Part shown: positions 29,106 to 36,955 of the stretch, piece after piece
How positions within the stretch are numbered: position 1 is the first letter of the stretch
How the letters are laid out: every line of letters begins with the position of its first letter
DNA from: Lichenicoccus sp965213775
GTDB lineage: Bacteria > Pseudomonadota > Alphaproteobacteria > Acetobacterales > Acetobacteraceae
DNA length: 64,000 nucleotides
Direction: 5' to 3'
Assembly (NCBI GenBank): GCA_965213775.1
Contig: CBDCAC010000001.1
Coordinates: 372,001 to 436,000 of the forward strand
Translations under genes and position numbers: made by a program
Notes under the pieces: generated by a model
Databases searched by the model: none
Told to the model about the DNA's origin: nothing
Seen by the model: only the letters and a program-made list of their open reading frames with translations

Positions 29106-29938
29106 CGAGGCGCTGCCGGGGCTCCGGCGAAGGCGGCCGCCGCCGCGACCTGGTCCGCCTCCGGAGTGATCCCGGTATAGAGGATGAACTGCTCCAGCGC
29201 CTGCACGGTCTGGATCTCGGCACCGGTGACCAGGCGCTTGCCCAGGTCCCGGGCGCTGCGTACCAGCCGCGTCTCCGAGGGCAGCGCCACCGCGTCGACC
29301 ACGACCTGCGACGCCTCGATCGAGGCCCGGTCGAACGCGACGTCGTCGGCCTCGGCGCCACCCTGCATGCCGATCGGCGTGGCGTTGACCAGCATCTCCG
29401 GCCGCGCATCGCCGAGATCGTCGCTCCAGCCATAGCCGAGCCTGTCCGCGAGCGCCCGCCCGGCGGGCTCGTTGCGGGCCATGATGATGCCGCGGGTGAA
29501 GCCGGCGTCGCGCAGCGCGCAGGCCATCGCCTTGGCCATGCCGCCGCTGCCGCGCAGCACGAACCGCGTCGCGGGATCGATCCCGCCCTCGCCCACCAGA
29601 CGCTGGACGGCGACGTAGTCGGTGTTGTGGCCGTGCAGCACCCCGTCATGGTTGACGATGGTGTTCACCGAGCCGATCGCGCGGGCCGACGGGTCGAGCC
29701 GGTCCAGCATCGGGATGCAGGCCTCCTTGAACGGCATCGACACGCCGCAGCCGCGCACCCCAAGCGCGCGCATGCCGGCGATCGCGGCGGTGAGGTCGTG
29801 CGGCCTGAACGCCTTGTAGACGAAGTCGAGACCCAGCGCCTCGTAGAGATGGTTGTGGAAGCGGCTGCCGAACCGGCCCGGGCGCGCCGCCAGCGACATG
29901 CACAGCCCGGTGTCGCGGCCGATCGACAGCTTGCTCAA
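29102..29938 (-). CDS. shikimate 5-dehydrogenase-like protein
   Basis: 278 residues from TTG 29938, which overlaps the purD stop (TTGA) and follows GGAGG by 7 nt. Shikimate dehydrogenase features: catalytic Lys in SMPFKEA, GSVNTIVNHDG, Asp in GHNTDYVAV, NADP loop GSGGMAKA, and NATPIGM. It would reduce 3-dehydroshikimate. The sequence is more divergent than housekeeping AroE, so a related substrate is possible. The setting between purD and nagB is unusual. Confidence 0.82.
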   Translation of the reverse strand: MSKLSIGRDTGLCMSLAARPGRFGSRFHNHLYEALGLDFVYKAFRPHDLTAAIAGMRALGVRGCGVSMPFKEACIPMLDRLDPSARAIGSVNTIVNHDGVLHGHNTDYVAVQRLVGEGGIDPATRFVLRGSGGMAKAMACALRDAGFTRGIIMARNEPAGRALADRLGYGWSDDLGDARPEMLVNATPIGMQGGAEADDVAFDRASIEASQVVVDAVALPSETRLVRSARDLGKRLVTGAEIQTVQALEQFILYTGITPEADQVAAAAAFAGAPAAPR

Positions 29939-31233
29939 CGGGCACCCTCCTTCAGCGCGCGCACGCCGATGTCGCGCCGCCAGATCCCGTCCGGCCACTC
30001 GATGCGCGCGATCGCGGCGTAGGCGGCGTCGCGCGCATCGATCAGCCTCGGTGCCGCGGCGCACACCGTGAGCACGCGGCCGCCGTCGCCGCGCAGGATG
30101 CCGTCCGGGTCCAGGCGGGTGGCGCCGTGGAAGATGCGCACGCCGGCGATCTCCGCCGCACGGTCCAGTCCGGCGATGGCGCCGCCGGTGGCGGGCGTGC
30201 CGGGATAGCCGCGCGCGGCGAGCACCACCGCGATCGCGGCGTCGTCGGAGACGTGCCACGCCCAGTCGGCCGAGGCCCAGTCGGCCGAGGCGCAGTCGGC
30301 GAGGCGGCCCTCGCACATCGCCGCCAGCGCCGGCAGCAGGTCGGCGTGCCGGCGCATCAGCAGCGCCTGCGCCTCTGGATCGCCGAAGCGCACGTTGTAC
30401 TCGATCAGCCGCAGCCCGTGGGCGGTGCGCATCAGGCCGGCGAACAGCACGCCGCGGAACGGGGTGCCGCGGCGGACCAGCTCCGCCAGCGCCGGGCGGA
30501 TGAACTGCCCGAGTGCGCGCTGCTGTGCCGCGCGGTCGAAGCCGGGCGGCGGCGAGATCGCCCCCATGCCTCCGGTATTGGCGCCGGTATCGTCCTCGCC
30601 GACGCGCTTATGGTCCTGGGCGGCGCCGATCAGCACCGCGTCCGCGCCGTCGCACAGGGCGAACAGCGACAGCTCCTCGCCGTCGAGGCACTCCTCGATC
30701 ACCAGGGCCGCACCAGGCTGCCGCATCAGCGCATCGATCGCGGCCTCCGCCTCGGCGAGCGTCGCGGCCACCACCACGCCCTTGCCGCCGGCCAGCCCGT
30801 CCGCCTTGACCACGATCGGCGCGCCGCGCAGCCGCACGAAGGCGCGCGCCGCCTCGGCGTCGGTGAAGCGCTCCCAGCGCGCGGTCGGGATCCCGGCCGC
30901 CTCGCAGACCTGCTTGGAGAAGCTCTTGCTGCCCTCCAGCCGTGCGGCGGCGGCACTCGGCCCGGCGCAGGCGATGCCGGCCGCGGCGCAGGCATCGGCG
31001 AGTCCCGCCACCAGCGGCGCCTCCGGCCCAGGCAGCACCAGGTCGATGCGCTGGGCGCGCGCGTACTCGACCAGCACGCCGACATCGTCCGCCTCGATCG
31101 GCACGTTGTGCCCGAAGGCGGCGGTGCCCGGGTTGCCGGGTGCGATGAACAGCCGCTGCAGCAGCGGCGAGGCCGCCAGTGCGGCGGCCAGCGCGTGTTC
31201 CCGGGCACCGGAGCCGACCAGCAGGACGCGCAT
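29935..31233 (-). CDS. purD: phosphoribosylamine-glycine ligase
   Basis: 432 residues, normal length. N-terminal VLLVGSGAREHALA, then the ATP-grasp core with PIVVKADGLAGGKGVVVA, EECLDGEELSLFAL and GANTGGMGAISP; the terminal domain has VRFGDPEAQ. It makes glycinamide ribonucleotide in purine synthesis. An in-frame 15 bp tandem repeat at 30261-30305 adds the peptide ASADWASADWA in a normally variable loop. It appears to head the purD-shikimate dehydrogenase-nagB operon. Confidence 0.95.
   Translation of the reverse strand: MRVLLVGSGAREHALAAALAASPLLQRLFIAPGNPGTAAFGHNVPIEADDVGVLVEYARAQRIDLVLPGPEAPLVAGLADACAAAGIACAGPSAAAARLEGSKSFSKQVCEAAGIPTARWERFTDAEAARAFVRLRGAPIVVKADGLAGGKGVVVAATLAEAEAAIDALMRQPGAALVIEECLDGEELSLFALCDGADAVLIGAAQDHKRVGEDDTGANTGGMGAISPPPGFDRAAQQRALGQFIRPALAELVRRGTPFRGVLFAGLMRTAHGLRLIEYNVRFGDPEAQALLMRRHADLLPALAAMCEGRLADCASADWASADWAWHVSDDAAIAVVLAARGYPGTPATGGAIAGLDRAAEIAGVRIFHGATRLDPDGILRGDGGRVLTVCAAAPRLIDARDAAYAAIARIEWPDGIWRRDIGVRALKEGAR
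30261..30305. repeat. 15-bp tandem repeat inside purD
   Basis: Two perfect copies of CCCAGTCGGCCGAGG and a third degenerate one. Because the unit is a multiple of three it keeps the frame, repeating the residues SADWA. Confidence 0.8.
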
Positions 31234-31298
31234 GGAGCCTCACTTTGTTCGCACACCGGCCGTAGCAGTGCGGCCGCGCTCTCGACTACCCTGCGGCG

Positions 31299-32825
31299 AT
31301 GGATACACCCAGCCCGATCTCGAACCTGCCGGAATTCTCGGTCTCGGAGATCTCGGGGGCGATCAAGCGGCTGCTCGAAGGCTCGTTCGGCCGGGTGCGG
31401 GTGCGCGGCGAGATCACCGAGTTCAAGCGCTACCCGTCCGGGCACCTGTATTTCTCGCTCAAGGACGAGGGCGGCAAGATCTCCGGCGTGTGCTGGCGCG
31501 GCACCGTCTCGCGGCTCGGGCTGGTGCCGGAGAACGGGCTGGAGGTGATCGCCACCGGCAAGATCTCCTCCTACGGCGAACGCTCCTCGTACCAGCTGAT
31601 CGTCGAGCGGATGGAATATGCCGGCGAGGGCGCGCTGCTGGCGCGGATCGAGCGGCTGCGGCTGCGTCTCGCCGAGGAGGGGCTGTTCGACGCCGAGCGC
31701 AAGCGCGCGCTGCCCGGCCTGCCGCAGGTGGTCGGCATCGTCACCTCGGCCCAGGGCGCGGTGCTGCACGACATACGCACCACGATCGCGCGGCGGTTCC
31801 CGCGACGGCTGCTGGTCTGGCCGGTGCCGGTGCAGGGCGAGGGTGCGGCGGCGCGCATCGCGGCCGCCATCGCCGGGTTCGACGCGATCGACGGCAGCCG
31901 CGGCATCCCGCGCCCCGACGTGCTGATCGTGGCGCGCGGCGGCGGCAGCCTCGAGGACCTGATGGCCTTCAACGACGAGGCGGTGCTGCGCGCGGTGGCC
32001 GCCTGCCGGATCCCGCTGATCTCTGCGGTGGGCCACGAGACCGACACCACGCTGATCGACTACGTGTCGGACCGCCGCGCGCCGACGCCCACCGCTGCCG
32101 CCGAGCTGGCGGTGCCGGCGCGCGCGGAGCTGGCGGCCGATCTCGCGCATCGCGGCGCCCGGCTCGCCAGCGCGCTCGCGCACCTGACGCAGGGCCGGCG
32201 GCTGCGCCTGAACCGCGCGCTCGCGGCCTTGCCCGACCTGCCCAACCTGCTCGGCGCGGTGCGGCAGCGCCTGGATGACCGCGGCCACCGGCTGTCGCTG
32301 GCGCTGCCCAACCTGCTCGCCGCGCGGCGCAACGGGCTGGCGGCGGCCGAGCGGCACATGCCCTCGCCGCACGCCCTGATCGCCGCGCGCAGCGGCCAGG
32401 TGGCGCTCGCCGGCAGCCAGCTGCGCGGCGCCCTGCCCCGGCTGGTGTCGCGCCGGCGCACCGCGCTGATCACCGCCGAGCGGCACCTGAACGTGCCGCG
32501 CGTCCTGATCGAGACCCAGCGCGGCCGCGTGGCGCTGGCCGACAGCCGGCTGCGCGCGGCGCTGCGCCGCGGCCTCGCCGAGGCGGCATCGCGGCTGCGC
32601 GAGCGCCGCACCCACCTCGACGGGCTGGTCGCCCGGCTCGACGCCGGCAGCCCGCTCGGCCTGCTGTCGCGCGGCTACGCGATGGTGCGAGACCTGCGCG
32701 GCCAGCCGGTGACCCGCGCGGCGTCCCTGCCGGCGGGTGCGCGGTTCCGGCTGCAGTTCGCGGACGGCGAGCGGCAGGGGCGGATCGAACCCCAGCTCTC
32801 GACGCAGGATCGGCTCGACCTCTAG
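31299..32825 (+). CDS. xseA: exodeoxyribonuclease VII large subunit
   Basis: 508 residues. The N-terminal OB fold (RVRGEITEFKRYPSGHLYFSL) is followed by the catalytic domain with VGIVTSAQGAVLHD, VARGGGSLEDLMAFNDE and SAVGHETDTTLIDYVSD, then a long Arg/Ala-rich coiled-coil region. The C-terminal GSPLGLLSRGYAMV is the family tail. With XseB (not in the window) it degrades single-stranded DNA. It is divergent from purD, with speB 9 nt downstream. Confidence 0.95.
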   Translation: MDTPSPISNLPEFSVSEISGAIKRLLEGSFGRVRVRGEITEFKRYPSGHLYFSLKDEGGKISGVCWRGTVSRLGLVPENGLEVIATGKISSYGERSSYQLIVERMEYAGEGALLARIERLRLRLAEEGLFDAERKRALPGLPQVVGIVTSAQGAVLHDIRTTIARRFPRRLLVWPVPVQGEGAAARIAAAIAGFDAIDGSRGIPRPDVLIVARGGGSLEDLMAFNDEAVLRAVAACRIPLISAVGHETDTTLIDYVSDRRAPTPTAAAELAVPARAELAADLAHRGARLASALAHLTQGRRLRLNRALAALPDLPNLLGAVRQRLDDRGHRLSLALPNLLAARRNGLAAAERHMPSPHALIAARSGQVALAGSQLRGALPRLVSRRRTALITAERHLNVPRVLIETQRGRVALADSRLRAALRRGLAEAASRLRERRTHLDGLVARLDAGSPLGLLSRGYAMVRDLRGQPVTRAASLPAGARFRLQFADGERQGRIEPQLSTQDRLDL

Positions 32826-32834
32826 GCGCGGCGC

Positions 32835-33743
32835 ATGGCGGGCGTCCCCACCTTCGCGACCGCGCCCTCCTTCCTCGGCGTGCCACGACGCGATCCCGCC
32901 GACCGCCTGGTGGTCGCCGGGGTGCCGCTCGATCTCGGCACCACCAACCGCAGCGGCGCCCGCTCGGGTCCGCAGGCGATCCGGCAGGCCAGCCGCATGC
33001 TGGTCGACGGCGCGCATCCGCAGCGCTGGGTCGATCCGCAGGCGCTCCGCCTCTCCGACATCGGCGACTTCGCCATCGCGCTCGGCGACATCCCGGCCAG
33101 CCTCGCCCTGGTCGAGCGGCAGGCGGCCTCGATCGGCCACCTGGTGGCCCTCGGCGGCGAGCACGGCATCACCCTGCCGCTGCTGCGCGCCCGGGCCGGC
33201 CGCGCCGGACGCCCGCTCGGACTGGTGCATTTCGACGCCCACGTCGATACCTGGCCGGACAATTTCGGCCAGAAGTTCGGCCACGGCTCGGTGTTCTTCC
33301 ACGCCATCAACGAGGGCATCGTCGATGCGGCGCGCATGGTGCAGATCGGAATCCGCTCGCCCGTGCAGCGCGAGGTGTGGGACTGGACGCTGGCGCAGGG
33401 CGTCACCATCCTGAGCGCGCAGGAGGTGCATGAACAGGGACCCGACCGCATCGCACGCCGCATCGCCGCGGTGGTGGGCGACGGCGACAGCTATCTCAGC
33501 TTCGACATCGACGCGCTCGACCCGTCCGCGGCACCCGGCACCGGCACCCCCGAGATCGGCGGCCTCGCCTCGTGGCAGGCGCAGGCGATCCTGCGCCGGC
33601 TGGACGCGGTGCGCTGGGTCGGCATGGACGTGGTCGAGGTGGCGCCGGCCTACGACGTGGCCGAGATCACCGCGCTCGCGGCCGCCACCATGGTCTGGGA
33701 ATACCTGGCGCTGGTCGGGCACAGCCATGATCCGGGCGCATGA
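32835..33743 (+). CDS. speB: agmatinase / ureohydrolase
   Basis: 302 residues. Manganese ligands are visible in GGEHGITLP, LVHFDAHVDTW and LSFDIDALDPS, the three arginase-family motifs. DALDPSAAPGTGTPEIGGL favours agmatinase over arginase. It hydrolyses agmatine to putrescine and urea. It lies close behind xseA and ahead of ornithine decarboxylase and homospermidine synthase, so putrescine can enter by two routes and leave as homospermidine. Confidence 0.92.
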   Translation: MAGVPTFATAPSFLGVPRRDPADRLVVAGVPLDLGTTNRSGARSGPQAIRQASRMLVDGAHPQRWVDPQALRLSDIGDFAIALGDIPASLALVERQAASIGHLVALGGEHGITLPLLRARAGRAGRPLGLVHFDAHVDTWPDNFGQKFGHGSVFFHAINEGIVDAARMVQIGIRSPVQREVWDWTLAQGVTILSAQEVHEQGPDRIARRIAAVVGDGDSYLSFDIDALDPSAAPGTGTPEIGGLASWQAQAILRRLDAVRWVGMDVVEVAPAYDVAEITALAAATMVWEYLALVGHSHDPGA

Positions 33744-33935
33744 GGCCGGGGTGCGAAACGCAGTACTGCCGGTGGCCGATCCCACCTATCTAACCGTCTG
33801 CGTCGGACACCGGCGCGCTCTCATGACGCAGCCGCACGTGCCGCGAGCCCCAAGCAGGGGCACAGCAACGACGTAACGCGTCCTTTTCGGTCGAGCCGGT
33901 CACCCTGTGGGCCGGCGTCCTTAAGGGAAACGGGT

Positions 33936-34013
33936 ATGTTTCTGTTCCGCACCGTGCGATGCCGCTCCGTCGCGACGTCATCTGAAGCACATCGCCCGAA
34001 GGACATCGCCTGA
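33936..34013 (+). CDS. candidate leader peptide of ornithine decarboxylase
   Basis: 25 codons beginning MFLFRTVRCRSV, preceded by TTAAGGGA with good SD spacing. It is rich in Arg early and ends within the 14-bp tandem repeat. It stands 156 nt before the decarboxylase ATG. In E. coli, speF is governed by an ornithine-sensing leader peptide (SpeFL); the sequence here is not similar, so only the arrangement is comparable. It could also be a chance frame. Confidence 0.4.
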   Translation: MFLFRTVRCRSVATSSEAHRPKDIA

Positions 34014-34025
34014 AGGACATCGCCT
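33984..34025. repeat. 14-bp tandem repeat, three copies
   Basis: Unit GAAGGACATCGCCT: copies at 33998 and 34012 are identical, and the first (33984) has two changes. A fourth starts GAAG and stops. Confidence 0.85.
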
Positions 34026-34169
34026 GAAGTCTGGCCGACGCGCTGGCGCCGGCCCGTCTTCCGCGTCCGCCCGTGCCGCGCGCTCGCCGGCACCGGCGGC
34101 TTCCTCCATGCGCCCTGTCGCATTCCCATGACCCGTGCGCGAGAGCGCGTCCGTCGCGAGGACTGCCCG

Positions 34170-35411
34170 ATGCACCCGATCCGCTCCCGCAACGCGATCA
34201 CGCCGCTGCGCCGCACCCCCGTCGCCGGTGGCGCGCTGGCCGAGGCCCGTGTGCTGCCGAGCGTCGACGCGCTGGTGGCGCGGCAGCGCCCGAGCGAGCC
34301 GATGCACTGCCTGCGCCCGGCGGTGATCCGCGACGATGCGGCGCGGTTCGTGCACGGCTTCTCCGGCGACGTGCTGTACGCGGTGAAGTGCAACCCGGAG
34401 CCCGCGGTGCTTCGCGCGGTGTGGGCGGGCGGGGTGCGTCATTTCGACTGCGCCTCCGCACCCGAGATCGCGCTGGTGCGCGGCATGTTCCCCGAGGCCG
34501 CGATCCACTTCATGCATCCGGTGAAGTCGCGCCCGGCGATCCGCGAGGCGTACGCGCGCCACGGCGTGCGCGACTTCGTGCTCGACAGCGAAGACGAGCT
34601 GGCGAAGATCCTGCTCGAGACCGGTGCGGCGGCCGACCTCGGGCTGTTCGTGCGCCTGGCGCTGCCGCCGGGCGGTGCGATGTACGACCTGTCGGGCAAG
34701 TTCGGCGCGTCGCCGGAGCAGGCGGCGACGCTGCTGCGGGCGGCGCGCGCCAGCGCCGGGCGCGTCGGCCTGTCGTTCCATGTCGGCTCGCAGTGCCTCG
34801 ATCCGCTCGCCTACCGGCGCGCGATCCGCCTCGCCGGCGAGACCATCCGAGCCGCCGGCGTCGCGGTCGACGTGCTCGATGTCGGCGGCGGCTTTCCGGT
34901 GCGCTATCCGGATCTCGATCCGCCGCCGCCCGGCGCGTTCTTCGCCGAGATCGAGGCGTCGTTCGAGGCCCTGGCGCTGCCCGCCATGCGGCTGTGGGCG
35001 GAGCCGGGGCGCGCGCTGGTGGCCGGCGGCACGTCGGTGGTGGTGCAGGTGCAGCTGCGTCGCGGCGACGCGCTGTACATCAACGACGGCGTCTATGGCA
35101 GCCTGTCCGATGCCGGGGCGCCCGGCTTCCGCTTTCCGGTGCGCCTGATCGGCGACGCGCGAGCGCGATCCGCCGCGCGCGCGTACACCCTGTTCGGCCC
35201 GACCTGCGACAGCGCCGACCACATGAGGGGGCCGTTCCTGCTGCCCGACACGGTGTCGGAGGGCGACTGGATCGAGATCGGCCAGCTCGGCGCCTACGGC
35301 GCCTGCCTGCGCACCGCGTTCAACGGCTTCGACCGTGCCGGCCTGGTCGAGGTGCGCGACGGCGCGATGCTGGATGCCCGGCACCGCGAGCCCTTCGCAA
35401 ACGCCGCCTGA
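34170..35411 (+). CDS. ornithine (or lysine/ornithine) decarboxylase, fold-III PLP type
   Basis: 413 residues; GAGG precedes the ATG by 8 nt. It is an alanine-racemase-fold decarboxylase: PLP lysine in LYAVKCNPEP (Lys73), HPVKSR, SFHVGSQC, DVGGGFPVRYP, the PLP-phosphate motif EPGRALVA and the active-site Cys in FGPTCDSADH. It produces putrescine. It is followed 53 nt later by homospermidine synthase, the next step. A long leader region suggests post-transcriptional control. Confidence 0.88.
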   Translation: MHPIRSRNAITPLRRTPVAGGALAEARVLPSVDALVARQRPSEPMHCLRPAVIRDDAARFVHGFSGDVLYAVKCNPEPAVLRAVWAGGVRHFDCASAPEIALVRGMFPEAAIHFMHPVKSRPAIREAYARHGVRDFVLDSEDELAKILLETGAAADLGLFVRLALPPGGAMYDLSGKFGASPEQAATLLRAARASAGRVGLSFHVGSQCLDPLAYRRAIRLAGETIRAAGVAVDVLDVGGGFPVRYPDLDPPPPGAFFAEIEASFEALALPAMRLWAEPGRALVAGGTSVVVQVQLRRGDALYINDGVYGSLSDAGAPGFRFPVRLIGDARARSAARAYTLFGPTCDSADHMRGPFLLPDTVSEGDWIEIGQLGAYGACLRTAFNGFDRAGLVEVRDGAMLDARHREPFANAA

Positions 35412-35464
35412 ACCCTAGAATAGGCGTCCGGGGCAACGCCCTGGCCGCCCAGGAGCAGATGCAG

Positions 35465-36871
35465 ATGAAGCACGTGGCATTCCCCGGCCGCCTGGTGATG
35501 GTCGGCTTCGGCAGCATCGGCCAGGGCGTGCTGCCGCTGATCCTGCGCCATGTCGAGATCTCCGCCGACCGCATCAGCATCGTCACCGGCGATGCCCGCG
35601 GCGCCGCGATCGCGGATGCCCACGGCGTCCGCCTCGCGGTCCAGCCGATCACCCGCGAGAACTACCGCGACCTGCTGCTGCCGATGCTGGGCCGGGGCGA
35701 TTTCCTGCTCAACCTGTCGGTGGACGTCTCGTCGGTGGCGCTGATGCAGCTGTGCCGCGAGGTCGGCGCGCTGTACCAGGATACCTGCATCGAGCCCTGG
35801 GCCGGCGGCTACACCGACCCGTCGCTGACCCCCTCGGAGCGCTCGAACTACGCGCTGCGCGAGTCCGCACTGAAGCTGGGGGAAACCGACTCCGGCGCCC
35901 CCACCGCGCTGATCACCCACGGCGCCAATCCCGGCCTGGTCTCGCACTTCGTCAAGGAGGCGCTGCTGCACCTGGCGCGGGATGCCGGCAGCCCCGAGCC
36001 GGCGCCCGATGGCCGGGAAGGCTGGGCGGCGCTGGCGCATCGGCTCGGCGTCAAGGTGATCCATATCGCCGAGCGCGATACCCAGGTCGCCGACATCGCC
36101 AAGCGGCGCGGCGAGTTCGTCAATACCTGGTCGGTGGACGGCTTCGTCTCGGAAGGCTGCCAGCCCGCCGAGCTGGGCTGGGGCACGCACGAGAAGACCT
36201 TCCCGCCGGATGCGCGCGGCCATAATTTCGGCGGCGGTGCGGCGATCTACCTGGAGCGTCCGGGCGCCTCGACCCGGGTGCGCAGCTGGACGCCGCTGGA
36301 AGGGCCGTTCCACGGCTTCCTGATCACGCACAACGAGTCGATCTCGATCGCGGACTACCTCACCCACCGCGAGGACGGCGTGATCGCCTACCGCCCGACG
36401 GTGCACTACGCCTACCATCCGTGCGACGACGCGGTGCTGTCGCTGCACGAGCTGGCCGGCAAGAACTGGCGCATGCAGCCGGACCAGAGGCTGCTGATGG
36501 ACGAGATCGTCTCGGGCACCGACGAGCTCGGCGTGCTGCTGATGGGGCACGCGCGCGGCGCGTACTGGTATGGCTCGCGGCTGTCGATCGAGGCGACGCG
36601 GGCGCTCGTGCCGCACAACAACGCGACCAGCCTGCAGGTCACCGCGACGGTGCTCGGCGGGCTGGTGTGGGCGATCGAGAACCCCGATCGGGGCGTGGTC
36701 GAGCCCGACGCGATCGACCACGCACGCATCCTGCAGATCGCCCGGCCCTATCTCGGCGAGCTGGTCGGGGTGTACTCGGACTGGACCCCGCTCGCGGATC
36801 GCGGCGGGCTGTTCAGCGAGGCGCTCGACCAGGGCTCGCCCTGGCAGTTCGGCAACTTCCGCGTCGCCTGA
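35465..36871 (+). CDS. hss: homospermidine synthase
   Basis: 468 residues, typical length. N-terminal NAD fold VMVGFGSIGQGVLPLI, then family blocks CIEPWAGGYTDP, THGANPGLVSHFVK, EFVNTWSVDGF and GWGTHEKTFP. It joins two putrescine units into sym-homospermidine, common in alphaproteobacteria. ATG 35465 has AGGAG at 8 nt; ATG 35459 just upstream is less well spaced. It forms an operon with ornithine decarboxylase. Confidence 0.94.
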   Translation: MKHVAFPGRLVMVGFGSIGQGVLPLILRHVEISADRISIVTGDARGAAIADAHGVRLAVQPITRENYRDLLLPMLGRGDFLLNLSVDVSSVALMQLCREVGALYQDTCIEPWAGGYTDPSLTPSERSNYALRESALKLGETDSGAPTALITHGANPGLVSHFVKEALLHLARDAGSPEPAPDGREGWAALAHRLGVKVIHIAERDTQVADIAKRRGEFVNTWSVDGFVSEGCQPAELGWGTHEKTFPPDARGHNFGGGAAIYLERPGASTRVRSWTPLEGPFHGFLITHNESISIADYLTHREDGVIAYRPTVHYAYHPCDDAVLSLHELAGKNWRMQPDQRLLMDEIVSGTDELGVLLMGHARGAYWYGSRLSIEATRALVPHNNATSLQVTATVLGGLVWAIENPDRGVVEPDAIDHARILQIARPYLGELVGVYSDWTPLADRGGLFSEALDQGSPWQFGNFRVA

Positions 36872-36955
36872 ACGACCGGTTCGGATCCACAACGATTTGA
36901 CAGATCTCCGGACGCTCTGCTCTGCTCGTGCGGCACGGCACGGAGAGCGACGCTC

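Larger units (their letters stand above)
33744..34169. other. 426-bp intergenic leader region before ornithine decarboxylase
   Basis: No ordinary gene is seen here. It contains inverted-repeat stretches (for example GAGCCGGTCACC near GGGCCGGCGTCC), a short leader reading frame at 33936, and a 14-bp tandem repeat at 33984. Ornithine decarboxylase genes of alphaproteobacteria are known to carry the long structured speF leader RNA at this place. The size and layout are compatible, but the RNA could not be confirmed by eye. Confidence 0.45.

Noticed and set aside
34073..35464. Homospermidine synthase frame extended upstream across ornithine decarboxylase
   Set aside because: That part is an out-of-frame shadow of the decarboxylase; the synthase starts at 35465 with a good SD.
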